NCBI GenBank assembly: GCA_946885765.1
Contig: CAMPHD010000266.1
Coordinates: 1 to 5,233, forward strand
Length of the DNA stretch: 5,233 nucleotides
Direction of reading: 5' to 3'
Source: an uncultured Thalassospira sp.
GTDB lineage: Bacteria > Pseudomonadota > Alphaproteobacteria > Rhodospirillales_A > Thalassospiraceae
Shown: piece by piece, positions 1 through 5,233 of the stretch
Position numbering within the stretch: position 1 is the stretch's first letter
Layout of the letters: the number at the start of each line of letters is the position of its first letter
Position numbers and translations under genes: made by a program
The notes under the pieces: model-generated
What the model was told of the DNA's origin: nothing
Database searches by the model: none
Seen by the model: only the letters and a program-made list of their open reading frames with translations

Positions 1-25
1 GGTTCCTCGAACGTGACTGTACGAT

Positions 26-47
26 CGGTTTTAGCTTGCTAAGACCG
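26..47 (+). other. Stem-loop just upstream of a terminator
   Basis: CGGTTTTAGC (26-35) is complementary to GCTAAGACCG (38-47), with one G-T wobble. In RNA the outer nine pairs would close a CUUG loop (35-38), a tetraloop type known to be stable. It lies 10 bases before the terminator at 58-98, so the unseen plus-strand transcript ends in two successive hairpins. If the upstream gene is protein-coding, its stop could be the TGA at 14-16 or the TAA at 40-42. The second would put the stop inside this hairpin. It could also be the 3' part of a structured RNA; too little is visible to name one. Confidence 0.5.
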
Positions 48-57
48 GACCCGTGCG

Positions 58-98
58 CCAAGCCCGCCTCGGAGCAATCCGGGCGGGTTTGGTTTTTT
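58..98 (+). terminator. Rho-independent terminator of an upstream plus-strand transcript
   Basis: Bases 58-68 pair with 82-92 as an 11-bp stem with one G-T wobble. After a bulged T69, bases 70-73 pair with 78-81 and close a GCAA (GNRA-type) tetraloop at 74-77. Six T follow at 93-98. This is a textbook intrinsic terminator reading left to right. Its gene lies mostly or wholly outside the window. It insulates the transporter gene at 256 from upstream transcription, so that gene needs its own promoter between about 99 and 255. Confidence 0.88.
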
Positions 99-172
99 CA
101 TAACCCTTTTTCAAATCGCCCTCTGACCGCATAGCTGGCATTCCCGCTAAGTTTTTTGCCTTGGCATCAGAT

Positions 173-184
173 TGGTCTAAACCA
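173..184. promoter_or_regulatory. Putative GntR-family operator (TGGT-CTAA-ACCA)
   Basis: TGGTCTAAACCA has perfect TGGT/ACCA arms and a self-complementary central TA; only the C/A pair breaks the symmetry. It differs at one base from TGGTCTAGACCA, the core of sites known for the GntR/HutC-subfamily regulators DasR and NagR. It sits about 70 bases before the transporter start and overlaps TCTAAA (176-181), a possible -10 element (4 of 6 to TATAAT). No good -35 is placed for that element. TTGGCA at 161-166 is a fair -35 but lacks a good -10 downstream. Promoter placement is therefore uncertain. Regulation by a GntR-type protein is an inference from the site alone; no regulator gene is in the window. 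Confidence 0.35.
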
Positions 185-247
185 TTTTCCGACAGGTTTT
201 GCCTGCCAAGCGCGACATGTGTTTGCGCCACCACCAACCAGTCAATC

Positions 248-253
248 GGGGAG
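248..253 (+). promoter_or_regulatory. Ribosome binding site of the transporter gene
   Basis: GGGGAG is the only purine-rich Shine-Dalgarno-like run near the start of the transporter. It ends 2 bases before the ATG at 256, which is too close for usual spacing, but 8 bases before the in-frame GTG at 262, which is near ideal. The in-frame TTG at 199 and ATG at 217 have no comparable site. The real start is therefore 256 or 262, with spacing favouring GTG 262. Confidence 0.55.
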
Positions 254-255
254 AC

Positions 256-1737
256 ATGACTGTGAACACACAAACCGATACCGGCAGCGCCCCTGCCGGA
301 TCTGATTTTAATGGATATTATCGACTGACCCGCGTCCTACCCGCCATCGCCGTGATGGCCACGATCTATGGCATCGCCGCACTGATTGATTACCACATCA
401 ATGCTGTTCTGCTGACCATCGTTGTCATGATTGCACTGTGTCTTTTGCGCGTCCCGGTGCCAATCGCGTTGATTTCCGCGGCCTTGCTGGGCGCCCTGCA
501 CGCCGGGATGGACACAACCACCGCCATCGGCGCGCTTAATGACAACCTTCTGGTCGGCGCACAGGTCGGCATGACCTATGTGATGATCGGTGCCTTTGCA
601 GTTGCGATTGCGCGCTCGGGCATTCTTGATCTGTTTGCCCAAAAGATTGCCGCCCGTGTCGGAAGCGATGCGCAAAGCACCTCAAAAGGCCTTAAGTGGC
701 TCCTGTTTGCGATCTTCATTTTCTGCTCGTTGATTTCGCAGAATCTGGTGCCGGTTCACATCGCCTTTATCCCGGTGATGATCCCGCCGCTTCTGGCTGT
801 CTTCAACCGCCTGCGGATTGATCGCCGTGCCATTGCCTGCATCCTTGCCTGTTCGATCAGCTTTTCCTATCTGCTGCTGCCGACCGGTTTTGGCGCGATT
901 TACCTTAATGAAATCCTGATGGCAAATGTCAACGACGTTGGCGCGGCCTACGACCTTTCCATGACAGCCGATATGGCTCCCAAGGCCATGTTCTTGCCGG
1001 TTATGGGGATTGTTGCCGGGATGCTGGTTGCGGTTTTCATCACCTATCGCAAACCGCGCGATTATGTGACCGACCCGGCTACTGAAAGCCATATCAATCC
1101 GGCCAAGCCCGTGTCGATCAATCCGCTTCAACTGCTGGCAACCGTTGCGGCCCTTGCCGTTGCGTTGATCTGCCAGTTGCAGTTTGACAGCCTTCTGGTC
1201 GGTGCGATGATCGGCTTTGTCATTCTGGCGTCGGCGGGCATTTTCCGCTGGCGGGCACAGGATGATGTCTTCACCGAAGGCATGCGGATGATGGCTCAGA
1301 TTGCCGTGATCATCACCATCGCATCGGGCTTTGCCGGGGTGCTTGATGCCACCGGCGAAATTGCCCCGCTGGTGCAGACAAGCGCCGAACTGATCGGCGA
1401 TAACAAGGCGATTGGTGCGCTCATCATGCTTCTGGTCGGCCTGTTCATCACCATCGGTTTTGGCGATAGCTTCGCCAGCGTGCCCATTCTGGCCCCGATC
1501 TATATCCCGCTGGCACTCGCCCTCGGTTTCTCGCCCATGGCAACCATCGCGCTTCTGGGGGCGTCGGCCGCCCTTGGTGATGCCGGATCACCGGCATCCA
1601 CCATCACGCTTGGCGCGACATCGGGCCTTAATGCCGATGGACAGCATGATCATGTGAAGGATTCCGTGATCCCGACTTTCATCCACGCCAATTTCGGCAT
1701 GGTCGTGTTTGCGTGGATTGCGGCGATGATCCTTTGA
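256..1737 (+). CDS. NhaC-like YuiF-family transporter (predicted histidine transporter or Na+/H+ antiporter)
   Basis: This encodes a 493-residue polytopic inner-membrane protein, probably with 12-14 helices (hydrophobic blocks from about residue 27 to the C-terminus). Two family signatures are visible. The first is the N-terminal block NAVLLTIVVMIALCLLRV (49-66), with LLGA at 77-80 and GAFAVAIARSG at 112-122. The second is the C-terminal block ALGDAGSPAS (439-448), LGATSGLNADGQHDH (452-466) and PTFIHAN (473-479). These match what I know of the YuiF group (COG2056) of NhaC-related proteins, annotated as Na+/H+ antiporter or predicted histidine transporter. Substrate and coupling ion cannot be read from sequence. 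The family is usually about 440 residues; the extra length includes a polar, Gly/Ser/Thr-rich N-terminus (1-20) and a first hydrophobic segment at about 27-45. The start is ATG 256 or GTG 262. The gene is a single transcription unit between two terminators, with its own control region. The reading frame is intact. Confidence 0.85.
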   Translation: MTVNTQTDTGSAPAGSDFNGYYRLTRVLPAIAVMATIYGIAALIDYHINAVLLTIVVMIALCLLRVPVPIALISAALLGALHAGMDTTTAIGALNDNLLVGAQVGMTYVMIGAFAVAIARSGILDLFAQKIAARVGSDAQSTSKGLKWLLFAIFIFCSLISQNLVPVHIAFIPVMIPPLLAVFNRLRIDRRAIACILACSISFSYLLLPTGFGAIYLNEILMANVNDVGAAYDLSMTADMAPKAMFLPVMGIVAGMLVAVFITYRKPRDYVTDPATESHINPAKPVSINPLQLLATVAALAVALICQLQFDSLLVGAMIGFVILASAGIFRWRAQDDVFTEGMRMMAQIAVIITIASGFAGVLDATGEIAPLVQTSAELIGDNKAIGALIMLLVGLFITIGFGDSFASVPILAPIYIPLALALGFSPMATIALLGASAALGDAGSPASTITLGATSGLNADGQHDHVKDSVIPTFIHANFGMVVFAWIAAMIL

Positions 1738-1771
1738 TCAAATCAGCACAATAACGCCGTAACCAAACAAC

Positions 1772-1807
1772 AAACCCGTCCGATATCCGTCGGACGGGTT
1801 TTGTTTT
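1772..1807. terminator. Bidirectional Rho-independent terminator between convergent genes
   Basis: AAACCCGTCCG (1772-1782) pairs perfectly with CGGACGGGTTT (1791-1801) around an 8-base loop. On the plus strand TTTTGTTTT follows and ends the transporter transcript 35 bases after its stop. On the minus strand the A-rich stretch at 1761-1774 becomes a T-rich tail (TTTGTTGTTTGG), so the same hairpin can end the transcript of the convergent gene that stops at 1826. Confidence 0.88.
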
Positions 1808-1825
1808 ATCCCCCAAAATCCGGGG

Positions 1826-2413
1826 TTATTTCGCACCTGTCAGCCAATTAAACAGACCTTCGACAGCGCCCTTGCTGGTCGCATCCGACTGTGCAGCATC
1901 TTCGCGCACCAAAAGCCCGAACTGGCTTTTATAGACCGTATAGGCATTGGATATCTCGATATCGGTAAAAGTCGAACTGCCATATTCGGCATCGATCAGG
2001 AAATTCCAATCCGCCACCAGCTTGCCGATATCAATCCCCCTGGTCGCGCCGAGATTATAGGCCATATGCGGACGGGTGTTCTGATCTTCTATATCCTGGT
2101 ATCGACCTTCCAGCCGCACCAGCTTGTAACGGGAATCCACGCCAAGAATATTGGCCCAAGGCTTGATCTTCACAAATTCCGCATCAATCCGCCACTGGTC
2201 GCCATAAATCACGTATTTGCCGGGAATGTCGTTGCCGGGCAATGTCAGATAGGCATTGTATTCCTGATCCCCGACTTCCTCAAACGTGATCCGCGCCACG
2301 GGCTCCTCGGCGGTCAGCCGGAAATAGGTTATGAAAATACCCGAGACCGATGTCACCAGCGCCAATGACAACATCACAATCGTAAAAACAGAGACTTTCA
2401 GAAGTCGGAACAC
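1826..2413 (-). CDS. Conserved hypothetical envelope protein, one N-terminal membrane anchor
   Basis: A 195-residue protein I cannot assign a function. Residues about 5-30 form one hydrophobic segment, a signal anchor or uncleaved signal peptide after a short basic start (RLLK), so the rest is probably periplasmic. The soluble part has a W/Y/G-rich core at about 69-105, including YGDQWRIDAEF (70-80) and WANILGVDSRYKLVRLEGRY (86-105), then an acidic, beta-rich stretch. The core resembles a proteobacterial family of 200-250 residues sometimes labelled 'cation/multidrug efflux pump'. One membrane segment does not support that label. The start is GTG at 2411-2413, immediately preceded by an in-frame TAA, so no longer version is possible, and GAGGG lies 4 bases upstream. 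The gene follows the pnt terminator in the same direction and probably has its own promoter, though none is convincing. Confidence 0.8.
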   Translation of the reverse strand: MFRLLKVSVFTIVMLSLALVTSVSGIFITYFRLTAEEPVARITFEEVGDQEYNAYLTLPGNDIPGKYVIYGDQWRIDAEFVKIKPWANILGVDSRYKLVRLEGRYQDIEDQNTRPHMAYNLGATRGIDIGKLVADWNFLIDAEYGSSTFTDIEISNAYTVYKSQFGLLVREDAAQSDATSKGAVEGLFNWLTGAK

Positions 2414-2417
2414 TTAG

Positions 2418-2422
2418 CCCTC
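2418..2422 (-). promoter_or_regulatory. Ribosome binding site supporting the GTG start of the hypothetical gene
   Basis: On the minus strand GAGGG precedes the GTG start by four bases (CTAA). The TAA is an in-frame stop touching the start codon, so this site fixes GTG as the start. The nearby ATG at 2430-2432 is out of frame. Confidence 0.65.
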
Positions 2423-2476
2423 GGGATACCATTTCTGACTTAAAGACCGGCAAAAGTCATGTTTCGTTTCACATAG

Positions 2477-2503
2477 AAAAAGGGCGACCAAATGGCCGCC
2501 CTT
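2477..2503 (-). terminator. Rho-independent terminator of the pnt operon
   Basis: On the minus strand AAGGGCGGCC (2503-2494) pairs with GGTCGCCCTT (2489-2480), giving 10 bp with one G-T wobble around an ATTT loop. The stem runs into a T tract at 2481-2477. It lies 26 bases after the pntB stop. It should separate the pnt transcript from the downstream gene at 1826-2413, with possible read-through because the T run is short. Confidence 0.85.
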
Positions 2504-2528
2504 CTCGTATTTCAACAGTAAAGCCAAA

Positions 2529-3926
2529 TCACTCGTCCAGATGGCCGACGATCTCTTCACACATCTTTTTGGCGTCACCGAACAGCATCATCGTGTTGTC
2601 CTTGAAGAACAGCTCGTTCTGGATACCGGCGTAGCCTGCCGACATTGAACGCTTGATGAACAGAACGGTTTTGGCTTTTTCGACCTCAAGAATCGGCATG
2701 CCGAAGATCGGTGATGACGGATCGGTTTTGGCCGCCGGGTTGGTGATATCATTGGCACCAATCACAAAAGCCACATCCGCCGTGCCGAAATCGCGGTTGA
2801 TTTCGTCCATTTCAAGCACGTCGTCATAGGGCACGTTGGCCTCGGCCAGAAGGACGTTCATATGCCCCGGCATACGGCCCGCCACCGGATGGATGGCATA
2901 ACGGACATTAACGCCCTCGGCCTTGAGGATATCGCCCATTTCACGAAGCGCATGCTGTGCCTGTGCGACCGCCATGCCATAGCCCGGCACGATGATCACG
3001 CTGGACGCGTTCTTCATGATGAAGGCGGCATCATCGCTTGAGCCCGATTTGACCGAACGATCACCATCGGCTCCGACAGCAGGGCCTGCATCACCTTCGG
3101 TTCCGAAGCCGCCAAAGATGACGTTAAAGATCGAGCGGTTCATGCCCTTGCACATGATGTAGGACAGGATCGCCCCCGATGCGCCGACAAGCGCGCCGGT
3201 AATGATCAGGGCATTGTTCTGAAGCGTAAAGCCAATGCCACATGCCGCCCAACCCGAGTACGAGTTCAGCATTGAGACAACAACCGGCATATCCGCCCCG
3301 CCAATCGGAATAATCAGCGTCACACCAAGCACCAGTGCAAGTGCGACCAAAATCCAGAAGGCCGTGTGGCTTTCGGTGGTCACAACGATGATGCCAAACA
3401 CTAGGATGCCGATAGCAATTGCAAGGTTGAGCATATGCTGCCCGGTAAAGCGAACCGGCGTACCCGATACGATCCCCTGCAACTTGCCAAAGGCAACAAG
3501 CGAGCCGGTGAAGGTAATGGCACCAATGGCAACGCCAAGGCCCATTTCAATCAGGCTGGCAGCACCGATATTGCCTGCCGTGCCAAGACCATAGGCACCC
3601 GGCGAATAAAGCGCCGCACCCGCCACAAATACCGCCGCCAGACCAACCAGCGAGTGGAAGGCAGCAACAAGTTGCGGCAGTGCGGTCATCTTGATCTTGA
3701 GCGCGATGACCGTACCAATGGCCCCGCCGACCAGAATGCCGACAATGATGGTGGTATAGGACACGACTTCGGGCGATGCCAGCGTGGTCAGAATGGCAAT
3801 CGCCATACCCACCATGCCAAGGATATTCCCGTTACGTGCCGTTTCCGGCGATGACAGACCGCGCAGCGACAGAATGAAGCAGACGGACGCCACCAGATAC
3901 AGGAAAGCCGACAGGTTTTCCGACAT
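2529..3926 (-). CDS. pntB: NAD(P) transhydrogenase subunit beta (PntB)
   Basis: PntB supplies most of membrane domain II and the NADP(H)-binding domain III of the proton-pumping transhydrogenase, which makes NADPH from NADH at the expense of the proton gradient. The product has 465 residues, the expected full length. The membrane part spans about 1-262. His91 in AAFHSLVGLAA, Ser142 in GSLVAFGKL and Asn221 in MLNSYSGWAA match E. coli beta His91, Ser139 and Asn222, all linked to proton transfer. A Gly/Asp/Ser-rich linker (about 272-300) leads to domain III with GYGMAV (315-320), HPVAGRMPGHMNV (346-358), GANDITNPAA (390-399) and KRSMSAGYAG (425-434), all typical NADP-binding elements. The ATG at 3924-3926 follows AGGGGGA at suitable spacing. 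It is the last gene of the operon, 12 bases after pntAB. Nothing is missing or broken. Confidence 0.98.
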   Translation of the reverse strand: MSENLSAFLYLVASVCFILSLRGLSSPETARNGNILGMVGMAIAILTTLASPEVVSYTTIIVGILVGGAIGTVIALKIKMTALPQLVAAFHSLVGLAAVFVAGAALYSPGAYGLGTAGNIGAASLIEMGLGVAIGAITFTGSLVAFGKLQGIVSGTPVRFTGQHMLNLAIAIGILVFGIIVVTTESHTAFWILVALALVLGVTLIIPIGGADMPVVVSMLNSYSGWAACGIGFTLQNNALIITGALVGASGAILSYIMCKGMNRSIFNVIFGGFGTEGDAGPAVGADGDRSVKSGSSDDAAFIMKNASSVIIVPGYGMAVAQAQHALREMGDILKAEGVNVRYAIHPVAGRMPGHMNVLLAEANVPYDDVLEMDEINRDFGTADVAFVIGANDITNPAAKTDPSSPIFGMPILEVEKAKTVLFIKRSMSAGYAGIQNELFFKDNTMMLFGDAKKMCEEIVGHLDE

Positions 3927-3933
3927 TGTGTGT

Positions 3934-3940
3934 TCCCCCT
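3934..3940 (-). promoter_or_regulatory. pntB ribosome binding site overlapping the pntAB stop
   Basis: On the minus strand AGGGGGA (3940-3934) lies 7 bases before the pntB ATG. Its first AG are the last two bases of the pntAB TAG stop (3941-3939). Ribosomes ending on pntAB therefore arrive at the pntB initiation site, which fits translational coupling and matched subunit output. Confidence 0.7.
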
Positions 3941-4382
3941 ACTTCTTTTTCTTGAACATGTGCAGCATGCGCTGTGCCACGATGAAACCGCCAAAGATGT
4001 TGACCGACGCCAGCACCACAGCAAGGAAACCCATCACCTTGGACAGGTTCATATCAATCGGGCCAGCCGCCAGAAGCGCGCCGACAATGATCACCGATGA
4101 AATGGCATTGGTCACCGCCATCAACGGCGAATGAAGGGCCGGGGTTACTTTCCACACGACGTAATAGCCGACAAAGCAGGCCAGAACGAACACCGTCAGA
4201 CCAAGCACCGTCGGGCTGACACCGTTTGTATGGACAACAGTGGTGGCCGAACTGGCCATATCGCCCGCCTGATTGGCAAGGCTATCGGCAAGCTTTGCGG
4301 CCTTTTCAGCCAGACCAAGGGCTGCATCGCGCAGCTCGTTGGCGTTCTGGGCGGCATTTTGGGTTACGGATTGATCAGCCAT
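3939..4382 (-). CDS. pntAB: NAD(P) transhydrogenase subunit alpha 2 (PntAB), membrane part
   Basis: PntAB supplies the first helices of proton-conducting membrane domain II; in E. coli this part is fused to the end of PntA. The product has 147 residues from ATG 4382. Three hydrophobic helices are visible at about 57-77, 86-106 and 115-135. The middle region carries the family signature [13 protein letters not shown] (84-96). The C-terminus is basic (KKKK). The first 45 residues are polar and Ala-rich ([18 protein letters not shown] at 14-31 and beyond) and probably form an amphipathic helix. A longer reading from 4430 is possible in frame, but ATG 4382 has a strong GAGGAGG six bases upstream and gives the expected family length. 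The gene overlaps the end of pntAA by 8 bases and lies 12 bases before pntB, all one operon. Confidence 0.96.
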   Translation of the reverse strand: MADQSVTQNAAQNANELRDAALGLAEKAAKLADSLANQAGDMASSATTVVHTNGVSPTVLGLTVFVLACFVGYYVVWKVTPALHSPLMAVTNAISSVIIVGALLAAGPIDMNLSKVMGFLAVVLASVNIFGGFIVAQRMLHMFKKKK

Positions 4383-5233
4383 TTGCGACCTCCTCACCAC
4401 CGAATTTCGGATGAACAACCTTGCCATCACGGGTCAGCATGGTTTCGGCAATAATCTGGTCTTCGGCATTGAAGGCCAGCGTGCCTTTTTCCTTGTCGAC
4501 GGACAGCGTACTGAAATTCAGAAGGTTTTTGGCATACATCGCCGTTGCATCGGTTGCGACGGAACTGGTGATGTTTTCCGGGCCAATGATTTTCACGCCA
4601 TTGGCGGTAACAACGGTTTCAGCAAGTTTCGCACCCGCGACGTTGCCACCGCGTTCGGCGGCAAGATCGATGATAACAGAACCGGGTTTCATGCCCGCGA
4701 CCATATCGGCGGTGACGATTTCCGGCGCCGGACGGCCCGGGATCAATGCGGTCGTGATCACGATGTCGGTCTTTGCCAGAACTTCCTTAAGCTTGGCAGC
4801 CTGTTTGGCCTTATATTCGTCCGACATTTCCTTGGCGTAGCCGCCTGCGGTTTCGCCATCGGCTGCGTCGTCTTCAACCTCGATAAACGTCCCGCCAAGC
4901 GATTGAACCTGTTCCTTCACCGCCGGCCGCACATCGAATGCGGAAACCACCGCACCAAGGCGCTTGGCGGTCGCAATCGCCTGAAGACCGGCAACACCGG
5001 CGCCGACAACAACAACACGTGCGGGCGGCAACGTACCGGCCGCCGTCATCATCATCGGATAAATCCGGCCGAATTCATGCGCAGCATCAAGCACCGCACG
5101 ATACCCCGCCAGGTTGGATTGCGAAGACAGCACATCCATCGACTGGGCACGCGAAATGCGCGGCATCAGTTCCATGGCAATGGACGAAACCCCGGCCGCC
5201 GCCATTTTTTCAATTAGGTCCTTGCGATCATAC
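4375..5233 (-). CDS. pntAA: NAD(P) transhydrogenase subunit alpha 1 (PntAA), 5' end outside window
   Basis: PntAA is the cytoplasmic NAD(H)-binding domain I, a relative of alanine dehydrogenase, which passes hydride to NADP+ on domain III of PntB. The frame stays open to the right edge, with YDRKDLIEK before the internal Met at 5205, so 285 residues are visible and about 100 N-terminal ones are missing (384 in R. rubrum). Visible residues 25-36 read [12 protein letters not shown], matching the R. rubrum loop with Arg127, Gln132, Asp135 and Ser138 that holds nicotinamide. GAGVAG (77-82) is the dinucleotide-binding glycine motif, with FDVRP about 15 residues later. GGYAKEM (130-136) is the mobile loop that includes R. 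rubrum Tyr235 and Met239. [11 protein letters not shown] and [10 protein letters not shown] are also typical. The C-terminus ends in GGEEVANG and overlaps pntAB (ATGGCTGA). The promoter is outside the window. Confidence 0.97.
   Translation of the reverse strand, partial: YDRKDLIEKMAAAGVSSIAMELMPRISRAQSMDVLSSQSNLAGYRAVLDAAHEFGRIYPMMMTAAGTLPPARVVVVGAGVAGLQAIATAKRLGAVVSAFDVRPAVKEQVQSLGGTFIEVEDDAADGETAGGYAKEMSDEYKAKQAAKLKEVLAKTDIVITTALIPGRPAPEIVTADMVAGMKPGSVIIDLAAERGGNVAGAKLAETVVTANGVKIIGPENITSSVATDATAMYAKNLLNFSTLSVDKEKGTLAFNAEDQIIAETMLTRDGKVVHPKFGGEEVANG
4389..4395 (-). promoter_or_regulatory. pntAB ribosome binding site inside pntAA
   Basis: On the minus strand GAGGAGG, nearly the full Shine-Dalgarno consensus, stands six bases before ATG 4382. 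It lies within the last codons of pntAA (encoding part of GGEEVANG). It fixes the pntAB start at 4382 rather than the in-frame ATG at 4430. Confidence 0.8.

Noticed and set aside
1..60. Possible tRNA 3' end finishing in CCA at 58-60
   Set aside because: No T-loop consensus falls at the right distance, and the CCA is part of the terminator stem.
31..273. Minus-strand 80-codon frame at the left edge
   Set aside because: It runs through the terminator hairpin and the transporter control region, with no RBS or recognisable protein features.
337..1131. Minus-strand open frames opposite the transporter
   Set aside because: They are shadows of the transporter gene with Gln/His/Arg-rich products typical of antisense frames.
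1733..1742. TTTGATCAAA palindrome over the transporter stop codon
   Set aside because: A 10-bp palindrome is expected several times by chance in this length, and its place at a gene end between a stop and a terminator gives no regulatory reason.
2430..2432. ATG just upstream of the hypothetical gene as an alternative start
   Set aside because: It is out of frame with the gene, and an in-frame TAA directly before the GTG excludes any longer product.
3235..4134. Several plus-strand open frames opposite pntB and pntAB
   Set aside because: All lie inside intact transhydrogenase genes, show low-complexity or improbable composition, and lack start signals.
4383..4430. Upstream ATG at 4430 as pntAB start (163 residues)
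   Set aside because: The extra 16 residues ([10 protein letters not shown]...) lie wholly inside pntAA, while ATG 4382 has a near-consensus RBS at ideal spacing and gives the normal family length.
4411..5217. Long plus-strand open frame of 268 codons opposite pntAA
   Set aside because: It is antisense to strongly conserved pntAA, gives a His/Arg/Gly/Asn-rich product with no recognisable domain and has no suitable RBS. It is a product of codon bias in pntAA.

Overview
The window looks like ordinary chromosomal DNA from a moderately GC-rich alphaproteobacterium. The best clue is the proton-translocating NAD(P) transhydrogenase, encoded as three genes (pntAA-pntAB-pntB) as in Rhodospirillum rubrum rather than as the fused PntA of E. 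coli. Protein wording suggests a Rhodospirillales or Thalassospira-like lineage, but this is an inference from family resemblance and no search was run.

Layout. Positions 1-98 hold the tail of an unseen plus-strand transcript: a stem-loop followed by a strong Rho-independent terminator. Positions 99-255 are the control region of the next gene and contain a TGGT-CTAA-ACCA pseudo-palindrome resembling a GntR-family operator. Positions 256-1737 (plus) encode a 12-14 helix membrane transporter of the NhaC-like YuiF family (predicted histidine transporter or Na+/H+ antiporter). A two-way terminator at 1772-1807 separates it from a convergent minus-strand gene, 1826-2413, for a 195-residue single-anchor envelope protein of unknown function. 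A minus-strand terminator at 2477-2503 closes the pnt operon. That operon reads right to left: pntAA (cut by the right window edge), pntAB and pntB (2529-3926). The pntAA and pntAB genes overlap by 8 bases, and pntAB and pntB are 12 bases apart.

How the genes work together. PntAA (NAD(H)-binding domain I), PntAB (first part of membrane domain II) and PntB (rest of domain II plus NADP(H)-binding domain III) form one inner-membrane enzyme. It couples inward proton flow to hydride transfer from NADH to NADP+. The transporter and the unknown protein each sit in separate transcription units, bounded by terminators, and nothing in the sequence ties them to transhydrogenase. All visible catalytic and binding signatures in the pnt genes are intact. 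I see no mobile element, CRISPR array, tRNA, rRNA or sign of recent transfer, and no credible new biological system. The points most worth a second look are the putative operator before the transporter, the structured RNA end at the left edge and the uncharacterised 195-residue protein.
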